A stretch of 64,000 nucleotides of DNA, taken from NCBI GenBank assembly GCA_947626435.1, contig CANQSB010000001.1, positions 62,001 to 126,000 of the forward strand, in the 5' to 3' direction. The translations under genes were made by a program, and so were the position numbers. Under the pieces are notes generated by a model. It saw only the letters and a list, made by a program, of their open reading frames with translations, searched no databases and was not told the DNA's origin. The DNA comes from an uncultured Lachnospiraceae bacterium. GTDB lineage: Bacteria > Bacillota > Clostridia > Lachnospirales > Lachnospiraceae. The first letter of the stretch is position 1; the number at the start of each line of letters is the position of its first letter. Below, one piece after another: positions 1-9,443 of this stretch.

Positions 1-429
1 CATGTGCTCATTTTCCGCAGGACAGTCGCACACAAGCCTGAAAACAGCCTTTTTCCCCTCCGACTTGTACTCCTCTATATGGTTTTCCGCGTAAAGCTTT
101 TCAAATGTATACCCGCCCTTCTGCGGTTCGATATCACGCCAATAAGCGTCTATGTACACCAGCGTGTTGCCGCCTACAGCCGTACGGCTTTCAGCGCCCG
201 GCGCATAGCCGATAAGGGGATTATAGAGTATCTCCATGTCATTTGCGTCCGAGTATTCCCCGATAGTTTTTATCGAATAATCCTCCAAAACACCGTTCAG
301 CTTTAAGCCCTGCAACGCGCTCTTCTCCCCCATGGACAAAGAATATTTAGTCTTGAAAAGCATACCGCAGGACATAAGCGCAAACGCCGCGATTGCAACG
401 CATAAAACCACATCAAGGCATTTATCCAT
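1..429 (-). CDS. DUF4874/DUF4832 family protein (N-terminal part, cut by window edge)
   Basis: Not in the ORF track because it runs off the window; I read it from the reverse complement. The ATG at 429 overlaps the end of the DUF4956 gene. The first residues form a hydrophobic segment with a cysteine (IAAFALMSCGMLF), a signal peptide or membrane anchor. The following stretch, with 'NPLIGYAPG', 'TLVYIDAYWRDIEPQKGGY' and 'FRLVCDCPAENEHM', is characteristic of the DUF4874/DUF4832 family, whose function is not established; the fold is thought to be glycoside-hydrolase-like. As last visible gene of the Pel-like operon it may be an extracellular polysaccharide-processing or binding protein. Only about 143 codons are visible. 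The family call is from memory of the signature; the role is inference. Confidence 0.7.
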   Translation of the reverse strand, partial: MDKCLDVVLCVAIAAFALMSCGMLFKTKYSLSMGEKSALQGLKLNGVLEDYSIKTIGEYSDANDMEILYNPLIGYAPGAESRTAVGGNTLVYIDAYWRDIEPQKGGYTFEKLYAENHIEEYKSEGKKAVFRLVCDCPAENEHM

Positions 430-1108
430 GGTACTCACCGTTATACTTTACAAAGCTTACCTGCGTCACGCCCATAACGCGCTCCACGCGCTCTACAAAG
501 CTAAGCTGCGCCTCCCTGCAGGTAACCTCGACCGTAAGCTCGTAGGTGCCGTTTCTGTACAGCTTCGATTTGACGGTGTGCTTCATGCTGTTAAATTCCC
601 TCATTATATTATCGCTCACGTTCTCGTCGCCCTCATAGCGCACCATCAAAATATAGGCGCTTGCCACAGCCTTTTTGCCAAAGGTCAGCGAGATAAAAAT
701 ATACATCACCAAAAATCCTATGCCGACAAGCACGTACATGTTTGCCCCGACTGTTATTCCCGACGTGATTGCCCAGAACATATACAGCAAGTCAAGCGGC
801 TCCTTTATCGCCGTCCTGTAACGCACGATGGAAAGCGCGCCCACCATACCGAGCGATATTACTATGTTGGTCGAAATCGCAAGCGTAACCATACAGGTGA
901 GTATCGTCATGCCGACAAGCGTAAGCCCGTACGTCCTGCTGTAGATGACGCCGTTGTAATACTTGCGGTATATCCTGAAAATCAGATAGCCGATAAGCAC
1001 CGCCACAGACATATTTAAAATTATTGTGATAAATGTGCCGAAATTAATCGCACTGCTGAAATTGTCCGCCTCCAGCACCGACTTTTTAATCATATCCTGA
1101 ACACTCAT
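422..1108 (-). CDS. DUF4956 membrane protein
   Basis: A polytopic membrane protein of about 228 residues. Hydrophobic segments lie near residues 25-45, 65-90 and 105-150, followed by a soluble C-terminal part. The signature 'LGMVGALSIVRYRTAIKEP' is typical of DUF4956, a family often encoded beside VTC-type polyphosphate polymerase domains, as here. I start at the second ATG (1108), which has GAGGT at good spacing; the track start at 1114 lies almost on the ribosome-binding site. The biochemical function is unknown. A role in moving or controlling the product of the adjacent VTC enzyme is inference. Confidence 0.85.
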   Translation of the reverse strand: MSVQDMIKKSVLEADNFSSAINFGTFITIILNMSVAVLIGYLIFRIYRKYYNGVIYSRTYGLTLVGMTILTCMVTLAISTNIVISLGMVGALSIVRYRTAIKEPLDLLYMFWAITSGITVGANMYVLVGIGFLVMYIFISLTFGKKAVASAYILMVRYEGDENVSDNIMREFNSMKHTVKSKLYRNGTYELTVEVTCREAQLSFVERVERVMGVTQVSFVKYNGEYHG

Positions 1109-1186
1109 TTTCATACCTCATTTCCGCGCCGCCTTTCGCGTAAGCCTTATACGGCGCATATTAACCTATAATCTTTCCCCGCCGCC

Positions 1187-1906
1187 TTACAGCAGAAGCC
1201 CGTTGCGCCTTATGATGCTGTCGCAGCACATTACGTATTTTGACGCCGCCACATACACCGCCTCCTGCGTCGTGAGCACGTCGCTTATAAACTCAGGCAG
1301 AAGCGCCGTATATTTCACCTCAAGAATAAGCTCGTCAGGGTTCATCACGTCAAAGTAGGGCAGGCTTTCGTCAAACAGACTGCCGGTAAGCGCCGACTCG
1401 CGTATATTGCTGTCAAACGTAATGCGCACAGTCCCCAAGTCATACACAAACGGAATACGCTCATAATCCACAATCACCCGGGGTCTCAATTCATTTACCA
1501 TGCACTGATAATAAAAAGTCCTGCACACGTCCTCTTCCCTGTCCATAAGGAAATCATAATCGCCCGCAATTATTTTTTCCGTCTCGTCACGCGTGAGCGG
1601 CGCGCCCTCCTTAAAAATATAATTTCCCTGCTTATTTTTGCACTCCAAGCTGATTTTTTTATCGCTGTAATTATAAAGGCGTATCCTGTATTTTTTGCGC
1701 TCCGCCGTACCCATGAGCTTTTCCTCATAGGCTGAGTTTATCCTGTCGTCAAAATACAGGCTCCTAATCGTATAAATGCCGTTTTTAACATGTGAGTCCT
1801 TTTCAAGGAAGCACCCCAGCTTTGCCGCTATTATCTCCTGCTGGCTGCTTGTGATGAGATATTTAAGCTCGTGGCGGAAAGTATAGCCTTTATTATCACT
1901 CAACAT
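1187..1906 (-). CDS. VTC-domain protein, putative polyphosphate polymerase
   Basis: A 239-residue protein made almost wholly of a VTC domain, the catalytic tunnel fold of yeast vacuolar polyphosphate polymerase. Visible family hallmarks are the N-terminal 'FRHELKYLI', the basic 'RSLYFDD' and 'RKKYRIRLYNY' strands, 'SLECKNKQGN' and the late acidic 'ELILEVKYTALLP'. These supply the Arg/Lys/Glu residues that bind triphosphate and metal in this superfamily. No membrane segment is present, so it probably acts in the cytoplasm. The gene overlaps the cotH-like stop by 11 bases and has GGAGG before ATG, so it is translationally coupled. Whether it polymerises phosphate or acts on another substrate is not decided by sequence. 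Confidence 0.85.
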   Translation of the reverse strand: MLSDNKGYTFRHELKYLITSSQQEIIAAKLGCFLEKDSHVKNGIYTIRSLYFDDRINSAYEEKLMGTAERKKYRIRLYNYSDKKISLECKNKQGNYIFKEGAPLTRDETEKIIAGDYDFLMDREEDVCRTFYYQCMVNELRPRVIVDYERIPFVYDLGTVRITFDSNIRESALTGSLFDESLPYFDVMNPDELILEVKYTALLPEFISDVLTTQEAVYVAASKYVMCCDSIIRRNGLLL

Positions 1907-3770
1907 ATATGTCCTCCGCTATAGCGCCGTCGATAAGGATATAGAAGCACTTCGTACCATATATCTTGCCGTTATCGCTCATATACGAGTCAAACGCATA
2001 CGAACTGTTGCCTTCACCATCTACCGCCTTTACGCGTACGAAATACTGTCCTGACGGCAGTTCCTCCGTTACCATGGTCTCGGGGAGAAAAAGCCCATCC
2101 TTACGGTAAATCGGATTCTCAAACGAATAGTCGTCCGCCAGCTCCACAGTATACGACACGTCATCATTCTGAAAATCATACGCTACGTCCCAGCTTATCT
2201 GCAAGCCTTCTGCCGTAAGCTCAGGCGCGCCGATGAAAAACGGCTGCGGATTTTGAAGCGTCTGCAGGTACTTTTGATAATTGCCCTCTATCTCGCCCGC
2301 GATTGACGACTTGACAAGCTCCCTGTCCTCAAAGCTAAGGCGCATATAGTATACGTCCGGCACTCTCTGCAGATACGGCATCAGCGCCGAATCATAGCTC
2401 TCTATCAGGGCATTTATTTTTTCAGGGGTCATAATCGCTTTAAACTCTTTGATTTTGTCGTCAAGCTTTTGACGGTATTCGTCCGATTTCAATACCCGCC
2501 TGAAAAGCACGTTGCCCCAGTAATTGCTTATGCCGGATTCCCACTCCAGACCGTCGTGCCAGTCCAGTATCTGCCTTTCGGTGTCCATAAAGGACGCGTC
2601 ATTGTCCCATGAGATAAAATACCATTTGTCCACATTAAGCGGGCTGTATAAAAAGCAGTTTCTCGACTGAGTGTCCTTATTGCCTACCAATATATGAAAA
2701 GCAAGCCACGAAAACACGTTTTCCTCGTCAAACCATTTGGCAAAGGTCTGCTCTATCGGTATGGTGTCATCATTTAATTCGTCAAGCATGCGTATAAGCT
2801 TCGTGTGGTCGTCACTGCCCTTGACCTCCATATAGCTTTCAAAGGCTTCCAAGTCATAGTCAGGGCTTGACGCGGGCACTATCACGTCCTCATAGCGGTA
2901 AAACTCAAAGAAATTAATCTTGTATAGCTGACCGTTGTTATCCAAGCCATGATTTCTAAGATACTTCTTGTTTATCTGCTCCACCTGCGTGTATATGCCG
3001 TAATCCTGATACTCGCCACTGCCTCCTACAGTATTGTCTTTCACATAGAGGTGTACGAACTGCGTGCGGGCGCTCATCATTCCTGAGAGCTCCTCCATCA
3101 AGTCATAGCAGAGCTTATTTCTGAAACGCAGTCCCTCTGATACGTGCTTATTCAGGTTGATTACCGTCTGGTCTTTATAACTGCCTTTTCCGTCCTTAAT
3201 CTTAATCCTGTAATTTTTCTGCGCGTTTCTCGTAGAGGTCTGACCCCTTATCGTCACAGTGACGTTCGGCGTAAAATCATCATAGCCAAAATCGCCTATG
3301 ACGGGTCCATTTTCATTCCCTACCTTCAATATACCCTCAACCTTGTACCGCTCAATGCCAAGCTCGTCATAATAATACGCGGAATTTTGGTTTATCTCCG
3401 TCCATGTATGGTTCGTGTTGTCAGACGCGTTGCCTGTCTGTACGGTGAGGTACATCGTCGCCACCTTGCTGTCGTCGTCAAGCTCATACAGCGATTTATT
3501 GTCATGTATCGGCGCATTGCCGCTCTGCTCGTAATTTCCGCTCTCATTTATGTATCCCTCTGCCGTCTGCCCGCTCTCGCCCGTTTCCTGCTCCGTCGCC
3601 TGCCCGTCCGTATTTTCGTTCATCGTCTCCGTCGCGCCGCCTTGATTCTTCGCCCAAGGTGAATCCTCTGACACAGCGCAGCCACAGACCGCAAACGCCG
3701 CCGCAAGCATGAGCGCAAGGCACGCTGCCCTGTTTTTACTGTGCCTTTTTAAGACGTTCTTCCCTCTCAC
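1896..3770 (-). CDS. CotH-kinase family lipoprotein
   Basis: 624 residues. A lipoprotein signal peptide ends in the lipobox-like 'AFAVCGC', so the mature protein is probably tethered to the outer face of the membrane. A low-complexity Thr/Glu/Gly-rich linker follows (about 35-100). The CotH kinase domain spans about 105-510, with 'TVTIRGQTSTRNAQKNYRI', 'LCYDLMEELSG' and 'FISWDNDASF' as recognisable segments; the last carries the putative metal-binding Asp. The C-terminus (about 515-620) resembles a fibronectin-III domain. CotH proteins are atypical protein kinases known from spore coats, but here the gene sits in an exopolysaccharide operon. Start is GTG with GGAGGAGAGG upstream, inside the end of pelG. 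The substrate is unknown. Confidence 0.85.
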   Translation of the reverse strand: MRGKNVLKRHSKNRAACLALMLAAAFAVCGCAVSEDSPWAKNQGGATETMNENTDGQATEQETGESGQTAEGYINESGNYEQSGNAPIHDNKSLYELDDDSKVATMYLTVQTGNASDNTNHTWTEINQNSAYYYDELGIERYKVEGILKVGNENGPVIGDFGYDDFTPNVTVTIRGQTSTRNAQKNYRIKIKDGKGSYKDQTVINLNKHVSEGLRFRNKLCYDLMEELSGMMSARTQFVHLYVKDNTVGGSGEYQDYGIYTQVEQINKKYLRNHGLDNNGQLYKINFFEFYRYEDVIVPASSPDYDLEAFESYMEVKGSDDHTKLIRMLDELNDDTIPIEQTFAKWFDEENVFSWLAFHILVGNKDTQSRNCFLYSPLNVDKWYFISWDNDASFMDTERQILDWHDGLEWESGISNYWGNVLFRRVLKSDEYRQKLDDKIKEFKAIMTPEKINALIESYDSALMPYLQRVPDVYYMRLSFEDRELVKSSIAGEIEGNYQKYLQTLQNPQPFFIGAPELTAEGLQISWDVAYDFQNDDVSYTVELADDYSFENPIYRKDGLFLPETMVTEELPSGQYFVRVKAVDGEGNSSYAFDSYMSDNGKIYGTKCFYILIDGAIAEDIYVE

Positions 3771-5214
3771 GATACCTCTCCTCCAATTTTTCGCTCAATC
3801 GAGTCATAACACCTGTTATCTCCACATTGGTAAAGGGCTGGCAGCTTATTACGTGGTAGCTGAGCTTTCTCGTAAAAAGCGTAACCCTGGTCAGCGATAT
3901 CCCTGTAAAGACAATGCCCGCCACCAAAAAGCCAAAGCCGTAAAACCTCGTATCCATATGCATAGTGATTATCGTCCCTATGACGCTGCACGCGGCATAT
4001 ATCGCCGTATCGACAAGCGCGCCCGCATTGTCCGCAAAGTAAAGCGACATAAGCATTACGCAGTTGCCCGCCGAGTAAAACGCGTAGCCTACGCACAATA
4101 CCCTGTAAATGCCAAGCATCTCCTCCGTAAAACCAAGCGGCAGCCTCGGTATCAGCAGCGTACCGAGCACTATGAATATAACGCTTGCAAAAAACTGCTT
4201 GGCAAACGTATATCCCAGCTCGCGGTTGAGCGTGGAGATAAGCTCCTTCTCCGCATTCTGTATATCAATCAGCGTGCCGCCCTTGTTGTACAGCCCGTAA
4301 TATATCCTGTACTTAGGATAAAACTTGACCTCCACAGAAGTAACAAAATTTATCGTGGTTATCAGTATCGACAAAAACGCCATGAGCGCCGACACGTCAT
4401 ATATCGGCGCGCCGTAAAACAGTCCCTTGACCTGCACTCCCGCGGGACTTGCCCACATCAACACCAGATGGGAGAAAAGCCCTATGCCTATAAATGTGCC
4501 CACCCCGACAAGCTGCGGGTATTTGTCAAACCATTTCAAAAAATCAAACGAGCCCGAATCACATTCGGGGAAATACTCTATCAGAAGCTTATAATACCAC
4601 ACGAGCATTATGCCATAGCCTATGATTACCGATATCAAAAGTGACAAAATCGCCTCCCTGTGGAATACCCTCACAAGAAGCCACCCTACCAGCAGCGCGC
4701 CGCATATCGCCGCCGCAAACGCAAGCATTATGCCGCGGTAATCCTTAACCGCCGTAAGGTAATTTATCTGCGTCCAGACTACGATAAGCTCCATATAAAA
4801 TATGAGGCAGCAGAGCTGATACGCGATGTCCACTCCCGAAAAATGCAGAAAAACGGCATACAGAAATCCGCCGCCCGTAAGCATTATGGCGATACTGCCG
4901 TAAAATGACGGCATTACCTTGCCCTCATCACCGACGAAGAGCACATCAGCCACATAGCGCGTCGTCACCATTGACAGAATGTTCGTCGTCATAAGGGACG
5001 CGAGCAGCGTATACGTTATCATGCAGTTCAAAAGCTCCTGGTTGTCATGCGCCATGCCGCTGGACATCGCTATCAGCTTGACTCCTGCCAAAAGCGCCAT
5101 GCCAAGCAGCATAGGACCCGTACAGATAATCCCTGAATAGCCGTATGCGCGTATCAATGCAAACAAGCCTTTCTTTGCAAAAAGCTTTTTTAGCTCAAAA
5201 CCTATTCCTGCCAT
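3736..5214 (-). CDS. pelG: PelG-like exopolysaccharide flippase
   Basis: 492 residues with about 12 hydrophobic segments, matching the usual length and topology of PelG, a MOP/MATE-superfamily transporter thought to move Pel polymer or precursor across the cytoplasmic membrane. The N-terminus 'MAGIGFELKKLF' followed by 'GYSGIICTGPMLLGM' is the standard PelG opening. The C-terminal tail is charged and cytosolic. The start overlaps pelF by 20 bases and has AGGAGGT upstream, so the two are coupled. In Pel systems PelF and PelG work with PelD and PelE as one membrane synthase, and all four are present here. The family call is firm; the exact polymer is not known. Confidence 0.93.
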   Translation of the reverse strand: MAGIGFELKKLFAKKGLFALIRAYGYSGIICTGPMLLGMALLAGVKLIAMSSGMAHDNQELLNCMITYTLLASLMTTNILSMVTTRYVADVLFVGDEGKVMPSFYGSIAIMLTGGGFLYAVFLHFSGVDIAYQLCCLIFYMELIVVWTQINYLTAVKDYRGIMLAFAAAICGALLVGWLLVRVFHREAILSLLISVIIGYGIMLVWYYKLLIEYFPECDSGSFDFLKWFDKYPQLVGVGTFIGIGLFSHLVLMWASPAGVQVKGLFYGAPIYDVSALMAFLSILITTINFVTSVEVKFYPKYRIYYGLYNKGGTLIDIQNAEKELISTLNRELGYTFAKQFFASVIFIVLGTLLIPRLPLGFTEEMLGIYRVLCVGYAFYSAGNCVMLMSLYFADNAGALVDTAIYAACSVIGTIITMHMDTRFYGFGFLVAGIVFTGISLTRVTLFTRKLSYHVISCQPFTNVEITGVMTRLSEKLEERYREREERLKKAQ

Positions 5215-6631
5215 GACCGCGCACCTCCTTGTAAAGCTCCTTGTACTGATTCATGCTAATTTCCTGAGTGTAATAATTTTCCACCCGCTGCTGCCCTATC
5301 CTGCCCATGCGCTCACGCAGCGCGTCATCCTCACACATTCGCTCAAGCGCGTTTGCAAGCTCGTCACGCCCCATAGGCGTCACTATGAAGCCCGCCTGTC
5401 CAAGCTCGTCGTCGCCTCTGCCATAGATAAGCTCGCGACAGCACCCTACGTCCGTCACTACCGCAGGACGCGCCGCCGCAAACGATTCAAGCACCGACAA
5501 CGGCTGCGCCTCCGATATGCTCGTCAATATGGTAAAGTCAAATTTTTCAAGATACTCTACGACATTCACCGAACCGGTAAAAATAATGTCCTTTACGTCA
5601 AGCATTTCAATAAGACGCACACATTCGTCCTTGTACTCCTCATCGTCCGTATCGCCGAGAATGAACAGGCGCACCTTCTTCTTTGAATTTTTGAGCCTGA
5701 AGCGCGTCTTTAGCTCCGCAAAGGCGTAAATCATGGTCTTTACGTCCTTTATCTTGGCTATTCGCACTACTGCCCCTATGCTTATCCAGCCGTCGTCCGC
5801 TTTTGGCGGCACAGCCTTAAAGCGGTCATACGCCACGCCGTTTGCTATCACCCTAAGCTTTTCATGCTTACAGCCAAGCTCGCCCTGCATCCTGCTCGCC
5901 CCATAATAAAGGCTCGTCACCCTGTCGGCGTGCTCATAGGCGCAGCTCGAAAAGTTATAAAACAACTGTATCCATTGGTTTCTGAAGTTTGGCAGCACCC
6001 ACCTCGCACGAATCAGCTCCTCCTCACGCTCGCGCGTGTAAATGCCATGCTCCGTAAGTATGTAAGGCTTGCTGTATTTCCACTTGCCGAGGCTCCCAAG
6101 TATGCCGCTGTAGCCCGTCGCGGTCGCGTGATAGATATCAGCCTTGGGCACCTCGCCCGTCATGATGTAAAGCTCGGGCAGTATCATTGAGCGCACAGTA
6201 TGAAAATAATCGGCAAACGGTATATACGGGCACTTTTCAAGGCATACCCGCTGCACTATCTTTAGGAACTGCTCGCTTGTAAGCACCGAAACGGGATTTA
6301 GCTGCCTTTCCTGAAAAAGCTCAAAAACCAAATCCCAATCGGTTGACTCGCCCGCTATCAGAGTGTAGATTGCGTGTACTTCATATTCGTTGAGCTTTAT
6401 CCTGCCGCCCGAGGGCACAAGACGCAGCGCGTCGTCAAGAAATATCTGGTATACGTCCGTCACGTTTTTGGGAAGCTCGTATTTAAAAACATCCCTGTCC
6501 TTGCTGTGTGCGCCTATGCACCAAAGCACAAATTCATATTCGGGCATCGCCTGTATATAATTGTGCATCCATGAGGAAACGCCGCCTCGCACAAAGGGAT
6601 AGCTGCCCTCCAAAATCATACAGATTTTCAC
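5195..6631 (-). CDS. pelF: PelF-like GT4 glycosyltransferase
   Basis: 478 residues, GT-B fold, family GT4. The N-terminus 'ILEGSYPFVRGGVSSWMHNY' is the PelF signature. The C-terminal donor site shows the E-x7-E motif in 'EAQPLSVLE' and the following 'VTDVGCCREL'. PelF of Pseudomonas uses UDP-sugars to polymerise Pel in the cytoplasm; donor choice here is inferred only from the family. The protein has no signal peptide. Start is GTG (6631) with AAGGATGG upstream; translation probably couples to the deacetylase gene 13 bases before and to pelG after. Confidence 0.93.
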   Translation of the reverse strand: MKICMILEGSYPFVRGGVSSWMHNYIQAMPEYEFVLWCIGAHSKDRDVFKYELPKNVTDVYQIFLDDALRLVPSGGRIKLNEYEVHAIYTLIAGESTDWDLVFELFQERQLNPVSVLTSEQFLKIVQRVCLEKCPYIPFADYFHTVRSMILPELYIMTGEVPKADIYHATATGYSGILGSLGKWKYSKPYILTEHGIYTREREEELIRARWVLPNFRNQWIQLFYNFSSCAYEHADRVTSLYYGASRMQGELGCKHEKLRVIANGVAYDRFKAVPPKADDGWISIGAVVRIAKIKDVKTMIYAFAELKTRFRLKNSKKKVRLFILGDTDDEEYKDECVRLIEMLDVKDIIFTGSVNVVEYLEKFDFTILTSISEAQPLSVLESFAAARPAVVTDVGCCRELIYGRGDDELGQAGFIVTPMGRDELANALERMCEDDALRERMGRIGQQRVENYYTQEISMNQYKELYKEVRGHGRNRF

Positions 6632-6644
6632 TTTTTAACCATCC

Positions 6645-8486
6645 TTATCTGACAGAAATTTCCACATGACTGTCATATGCGGTAAGCAGATACAAATCAC
6701 CCGTTATATGCTCATAGTCCGCGCCTTCTATCTCGTCAATATCGCCGTTGTTTACGCGCATCATAAATGACGCCCTGCCGTTGAAGCCGCCTATGTCAAA
6801 CGCCAGCCCCATCAGCCTTTTTTGCCGCTCCATCGTGATAAGCGAATAGGTTTCCACCGCGTCCGCCATGCCGCTGCCCGTCACATTCTCAATATTCGGC
6901 GCGCTTTCATATATATATGAAAGATAATTCTCCAGATTCTGACTCATCACATGCCACCCAAGCGCCGCGCCCCTGTCCTCGTCAAGCGCATCGTCAGGGT
7001 GTATGAAATGCGACTGAACATAGTGGAAGTTCAGCTCCGAAAACGCTATCAGGTAGGTATACTCATCCATAATCGCTCCGGACGTGATTCGCGGCGTTTC
7101 TATTATGCCATCGTCCGCTATGCCGAATTCCTGCTCATACACGCAGTCGCCCGGCAGATATGTAGACGCTATAGCCCTAAGCTCCGGCAGCGCCGAAACC
7201 AGCAAATCGCGTCCCTCCTTTGAAAGGATGTTTGACGGCGGCACATACACGCGAAATTCACACCCCTCAAACAGCTCTGACGAAAAGCTCTTCAGCTCGT
7301 CAATCGCCGCCTTCATCTCGTCAGGGGACTTCCATAGCTTATAGCTGTCATATAGTCCCTTATAGTCAAAATTCTCAAGGCACAGCGGCATATGATTATA
7401 TCCATGGAAGCCAAGCTCCCCGCCGTTATTCAAAAGCATATTGCCAAAAAACCTGAACCGCTCGACCGATTCCGTCCGCGGAAACGGCGCCTCAACGATA
7501 TCTGAATAGTCCTCTATTATAAGCCCCGTATGTATTATGCCGTACTTCTCCTCCCAGTCCAGCATATCCTTCCACCATACATTCGCGTAAAAGTTGCTTA
7601 TATCCATTCCGTATTCTTTTTTTATGTATTCGCCATTGCCTCCCGGCACAGGCGCCGGGAAGTCGTCAAGGTAAAACGCGGACGCGTTAATCACCGGATA
7701 CACGCTCACCCTGTCCATAAGCGTAAACGCCGCCGTCCAGAAGCCGCGCCCCGCCTTGCTGGTAAGCGCCTGATTAATCACTACGAACTTGCCGACACCA
7801 TAGCCATAACCATACTCCCACATAAGCGGCAGACCGCTTTCCGATTCCCTGACATACACTTTGGCGTGTTCGTCAAGCAGAACGCTCAGGCTGAACCAAT
7901 ATTCCTCGTCATATTTGTACTCATGCTTGTCGCCCGCTATCATAAAGTCGTCCTCTACCGTAAAGCCGCTTACCGGGGCATAACCCTCGCCGCCCTCGAT
8001 AATGCCAAGCCTGCTGCGCAGCACTCTAAAGCTTGAGGATATGTCATATGTGACCATATTCATAAGCGCGCCGCCTGACTTTACCCACTCGACAATGTCC
8101 TGTATGGCATCTCCAAACAAATCAAGGTCCGTTATGCACAAGACTATTTTATTGTACTTGGTCAAATCCATCTCGGCCGCGTTGCTGACCTCTACAGTAT
8201 CATAAGCAACCTTCATGCCGTTAAGAATAAGTGACATTTCACCATAAAGCATATCGGAGGTCTCATCGCCGCCGTTCACTATGACCGCGGTATCAGACTT
8301 CGCGCTTACCGCAGCCGTCCGCTCCTGAGAAATACCCGCTGTGTCAGACTTTTTTGCCGAAACGCCCTTGTTCACTATCCCCTGTCTTTCACAATAGAGC
8401 ACCACGCCTATAATAAACAGCGCAACAAGCGGCCAAAGTATCTGAAACTTTTTCTTTAATTCCTTTAAGACAACATCCTTACGCAC
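6645..8486 (-). CDS. pelA: PelA-like membrane-anchored polysaccharide deacetylase (DUF2194-type)
   Basis: 613 residues. One N-terminal membrane anchor (about 15-33, 'ILWPLVALFIIGVVLY') places the rest outside. Residues about 60-260 form an alpha/beta domain of the type found before the deacetylase in DUF2194/PelA-like proteins ('YNKIVLCITDLDLFGD'). The deacetylase part shows 'YLDDFPAPVPGG' (about 272), an Asp-Asp metal/base motif, and 'GFHGYNHMPL' (about 362), the H-x3-H metal motif of CE4-like enzymes; 'HPDD' follows near 495. It probably removes acetyl groups from the growing polymer. No hydrolase domain like that of Pseudomonas PelA is evident. Start is GTG with AGGAG. Confidence 0.82.
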   Translation of the reverse strand: MRKDVVLKELKKKFQILWPLVALFIIGVVLYCERQGIVNKGVSAKKSDTAGISQERTAAVSAKSDTAVIVNGGDETSDMLYGEMSLILNGMKVAYDTVEVSNAAEMDLTKYNKIVLCITDLDLFGDAIQDIVEWVKSGGALMNMVTYDISSSFRVLRSRLGIIEGGEGYAPVSGFTVEDDFMIAGDKHEYKYDEEYWFSLSVLLDEHAKVYVRESESGLPLMWEYGYGYGVGKFVVINQALTSKAGRGFWTAAFTLMDRVSVYPVINASAFYLDDFPAPVPGGNGEYIKKEYGMDISNFYANVWWKDMLDWEEKYGIIHTGLIIEDYSDIVEAPFPRTESVERFRFFGNMLLNNGGELGFHGYNHMPLCLENFDYKGLYDSYKLWKSPDEMKAAIDELKSFSSELFEGCEFRVYVPPSNILSKEGRDLLVSALPELRAIASTYLPGDCVYEQEFGIADDGIIETPRITSGAIMDEYTYLIAFSELNFHYVQSHFIHPDDALDEDRGAALGWHVMSQNLENYLSYIYESAPNIENVTGSGMADAVETYSLITMERQKRLMGLAFDIGGFNGRASFMMRVNNGDIDEIEGADYEHITGDLYLLTAYDSHVEISVR

Positions 8487-8502
8487 TCAAACTCCTATCC
8501 GC

Positions 8503-9423
8503 CTAGTCTGCAGGCATACCGCTCCAAAACTCAATCCATTCCCTGCCATTACGGCTAAAATAAATGTCATTTTCATTTATGTAAGAAATCATATTGCGCA
8601 GAGAAGCATAATCGCGTATACTGTCAAAATACTGCCCATACAGCAGCAGCACCCTCTCATCGCCGCGGTATTCCTCCGCCGCTTTCTGCAGATGCATGTA
8701 CGCCTTGTCGTTGTCGCCCAACTGCATGTAATTCCTGATACATATGAACACGAGCCTGCCCATGCTCTCACCGCTCTGCTCATATTCCTCGCAGAGCGAA
8801 GCCAGACGCTGACGGTATTCATTCTCTATGGCGCCGCTCACAAGCCCTGATTCGATAAAGCGGTTTAAATATTCTATGTATTCCTTCAACAGGTTTTTAT
8901 CCGCTTCCTCACCGTTTTCTTTTTCTTCATTGCGCCGCTTTTCATAGTCCTGCAGATTGGTCTCATAGTCCGTAAGTATCTCCATCATCATGGTCGTGGC
9001 GTAATGCGTTACTTCCGTATCGCTGCTGTTTCGCGCTTTCTGTAGTATGTCTATATGTTCGTCAGGCGACCCATGAAGTATGTTCATCATGAGCGAATGT
9101 CTGGTCTTGGAGTCATTTACGGTGAGCGCCTCCTCAAGTGGCACAACTTCCATATCGGCGTTGTCGTCAACCTCTATCCTCTTGTAGTGCCCCGTTATGA
9201 CATTGAAATCCTCAAGCCCAATCTCGCGCCTTTTGGCTTTCTTTTTTACAGCCATGCGGTATCTCAAGGCAAAGGCAAGCGCTCCAAAAAGCGGCACCGC
9301 AATCACGATGGGCATAAGGTTTTCAAGGGTCAGACTGTCCTCTCGGCGCTTGGCGAGCCATGCCAGTACGCAGATTATAGCGTGTATTATGATTAAGATT
9401 ACTAATATAAAAAATGTAAGCAT
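8503..9423 (-). CDS. pelE: PelE-like membrane TPR protein
   Basis: 306 residues. Two N-terminal membrane segments (about 3-20 and 37-56) precede a charged linker and a helical repeat region (about 100-300) with TPR-like spacing, for example 'YMHLQKAAEEYRGDERVLLLYGQYF'. Size, topology and position between the PelD-like and deacetylase genes match PelE, which joins PelD in the Pel synthase. Sequence conservation of PelE is low, so the call rests mainly on architecture and synteny. The ribosome-binding site is weak (GGT about 7 bases before ATG), possibly because translation is coupled to the PelD gene 20 bases upstream. Confidence 0.75.
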   Translation of the reverse strand: MLTFFILVILIIIHAIICVLAWLAKRREDSLTLENLMPIVIAVPLFGALAFALRYRMAVKKKAKRREIGLEDFNVITGHYKRIEVDDNADMEVVPLEEALTVNDSKTRHSLMMNILHGSPDEHIDILQKARNSSDTEVTHYATTMMMEILTDYETNLQDYEKRRNEEKENGEEADKNLLKEYIEYLNRFIESGLVSGAIENEYRQRLASLCEEYEQSGESMGRLVFICIRNYMQLGDNDKAYMHLQKAAEEYRGDERVLLLYGQYFDSIRDYASLRNMISYINENDIYFSRNGREWIEFWSGMPAD

Positions 9424-9443
9424 ATTTTACCGCGATTCTTTTC

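Noticed and set aside
332-1018. Plus-strand ORF of 228 codons opposite the DUF4956 gene
   Set aside because: Basic, tyrosine-rich antisense translation; the minus-strand frame has the family motif and ribosome-binding site.
3709-4644. Plus-strand ORF of 311 codons (and its neighbours 3144-3662, 4660-4908, 5213-5686)
   Set aside because: Antisense shadows of cotH-like, pelG and pelF genes, whose protein families are clear. The translations are Arg/Tyr/His-rich and resemble no protein.
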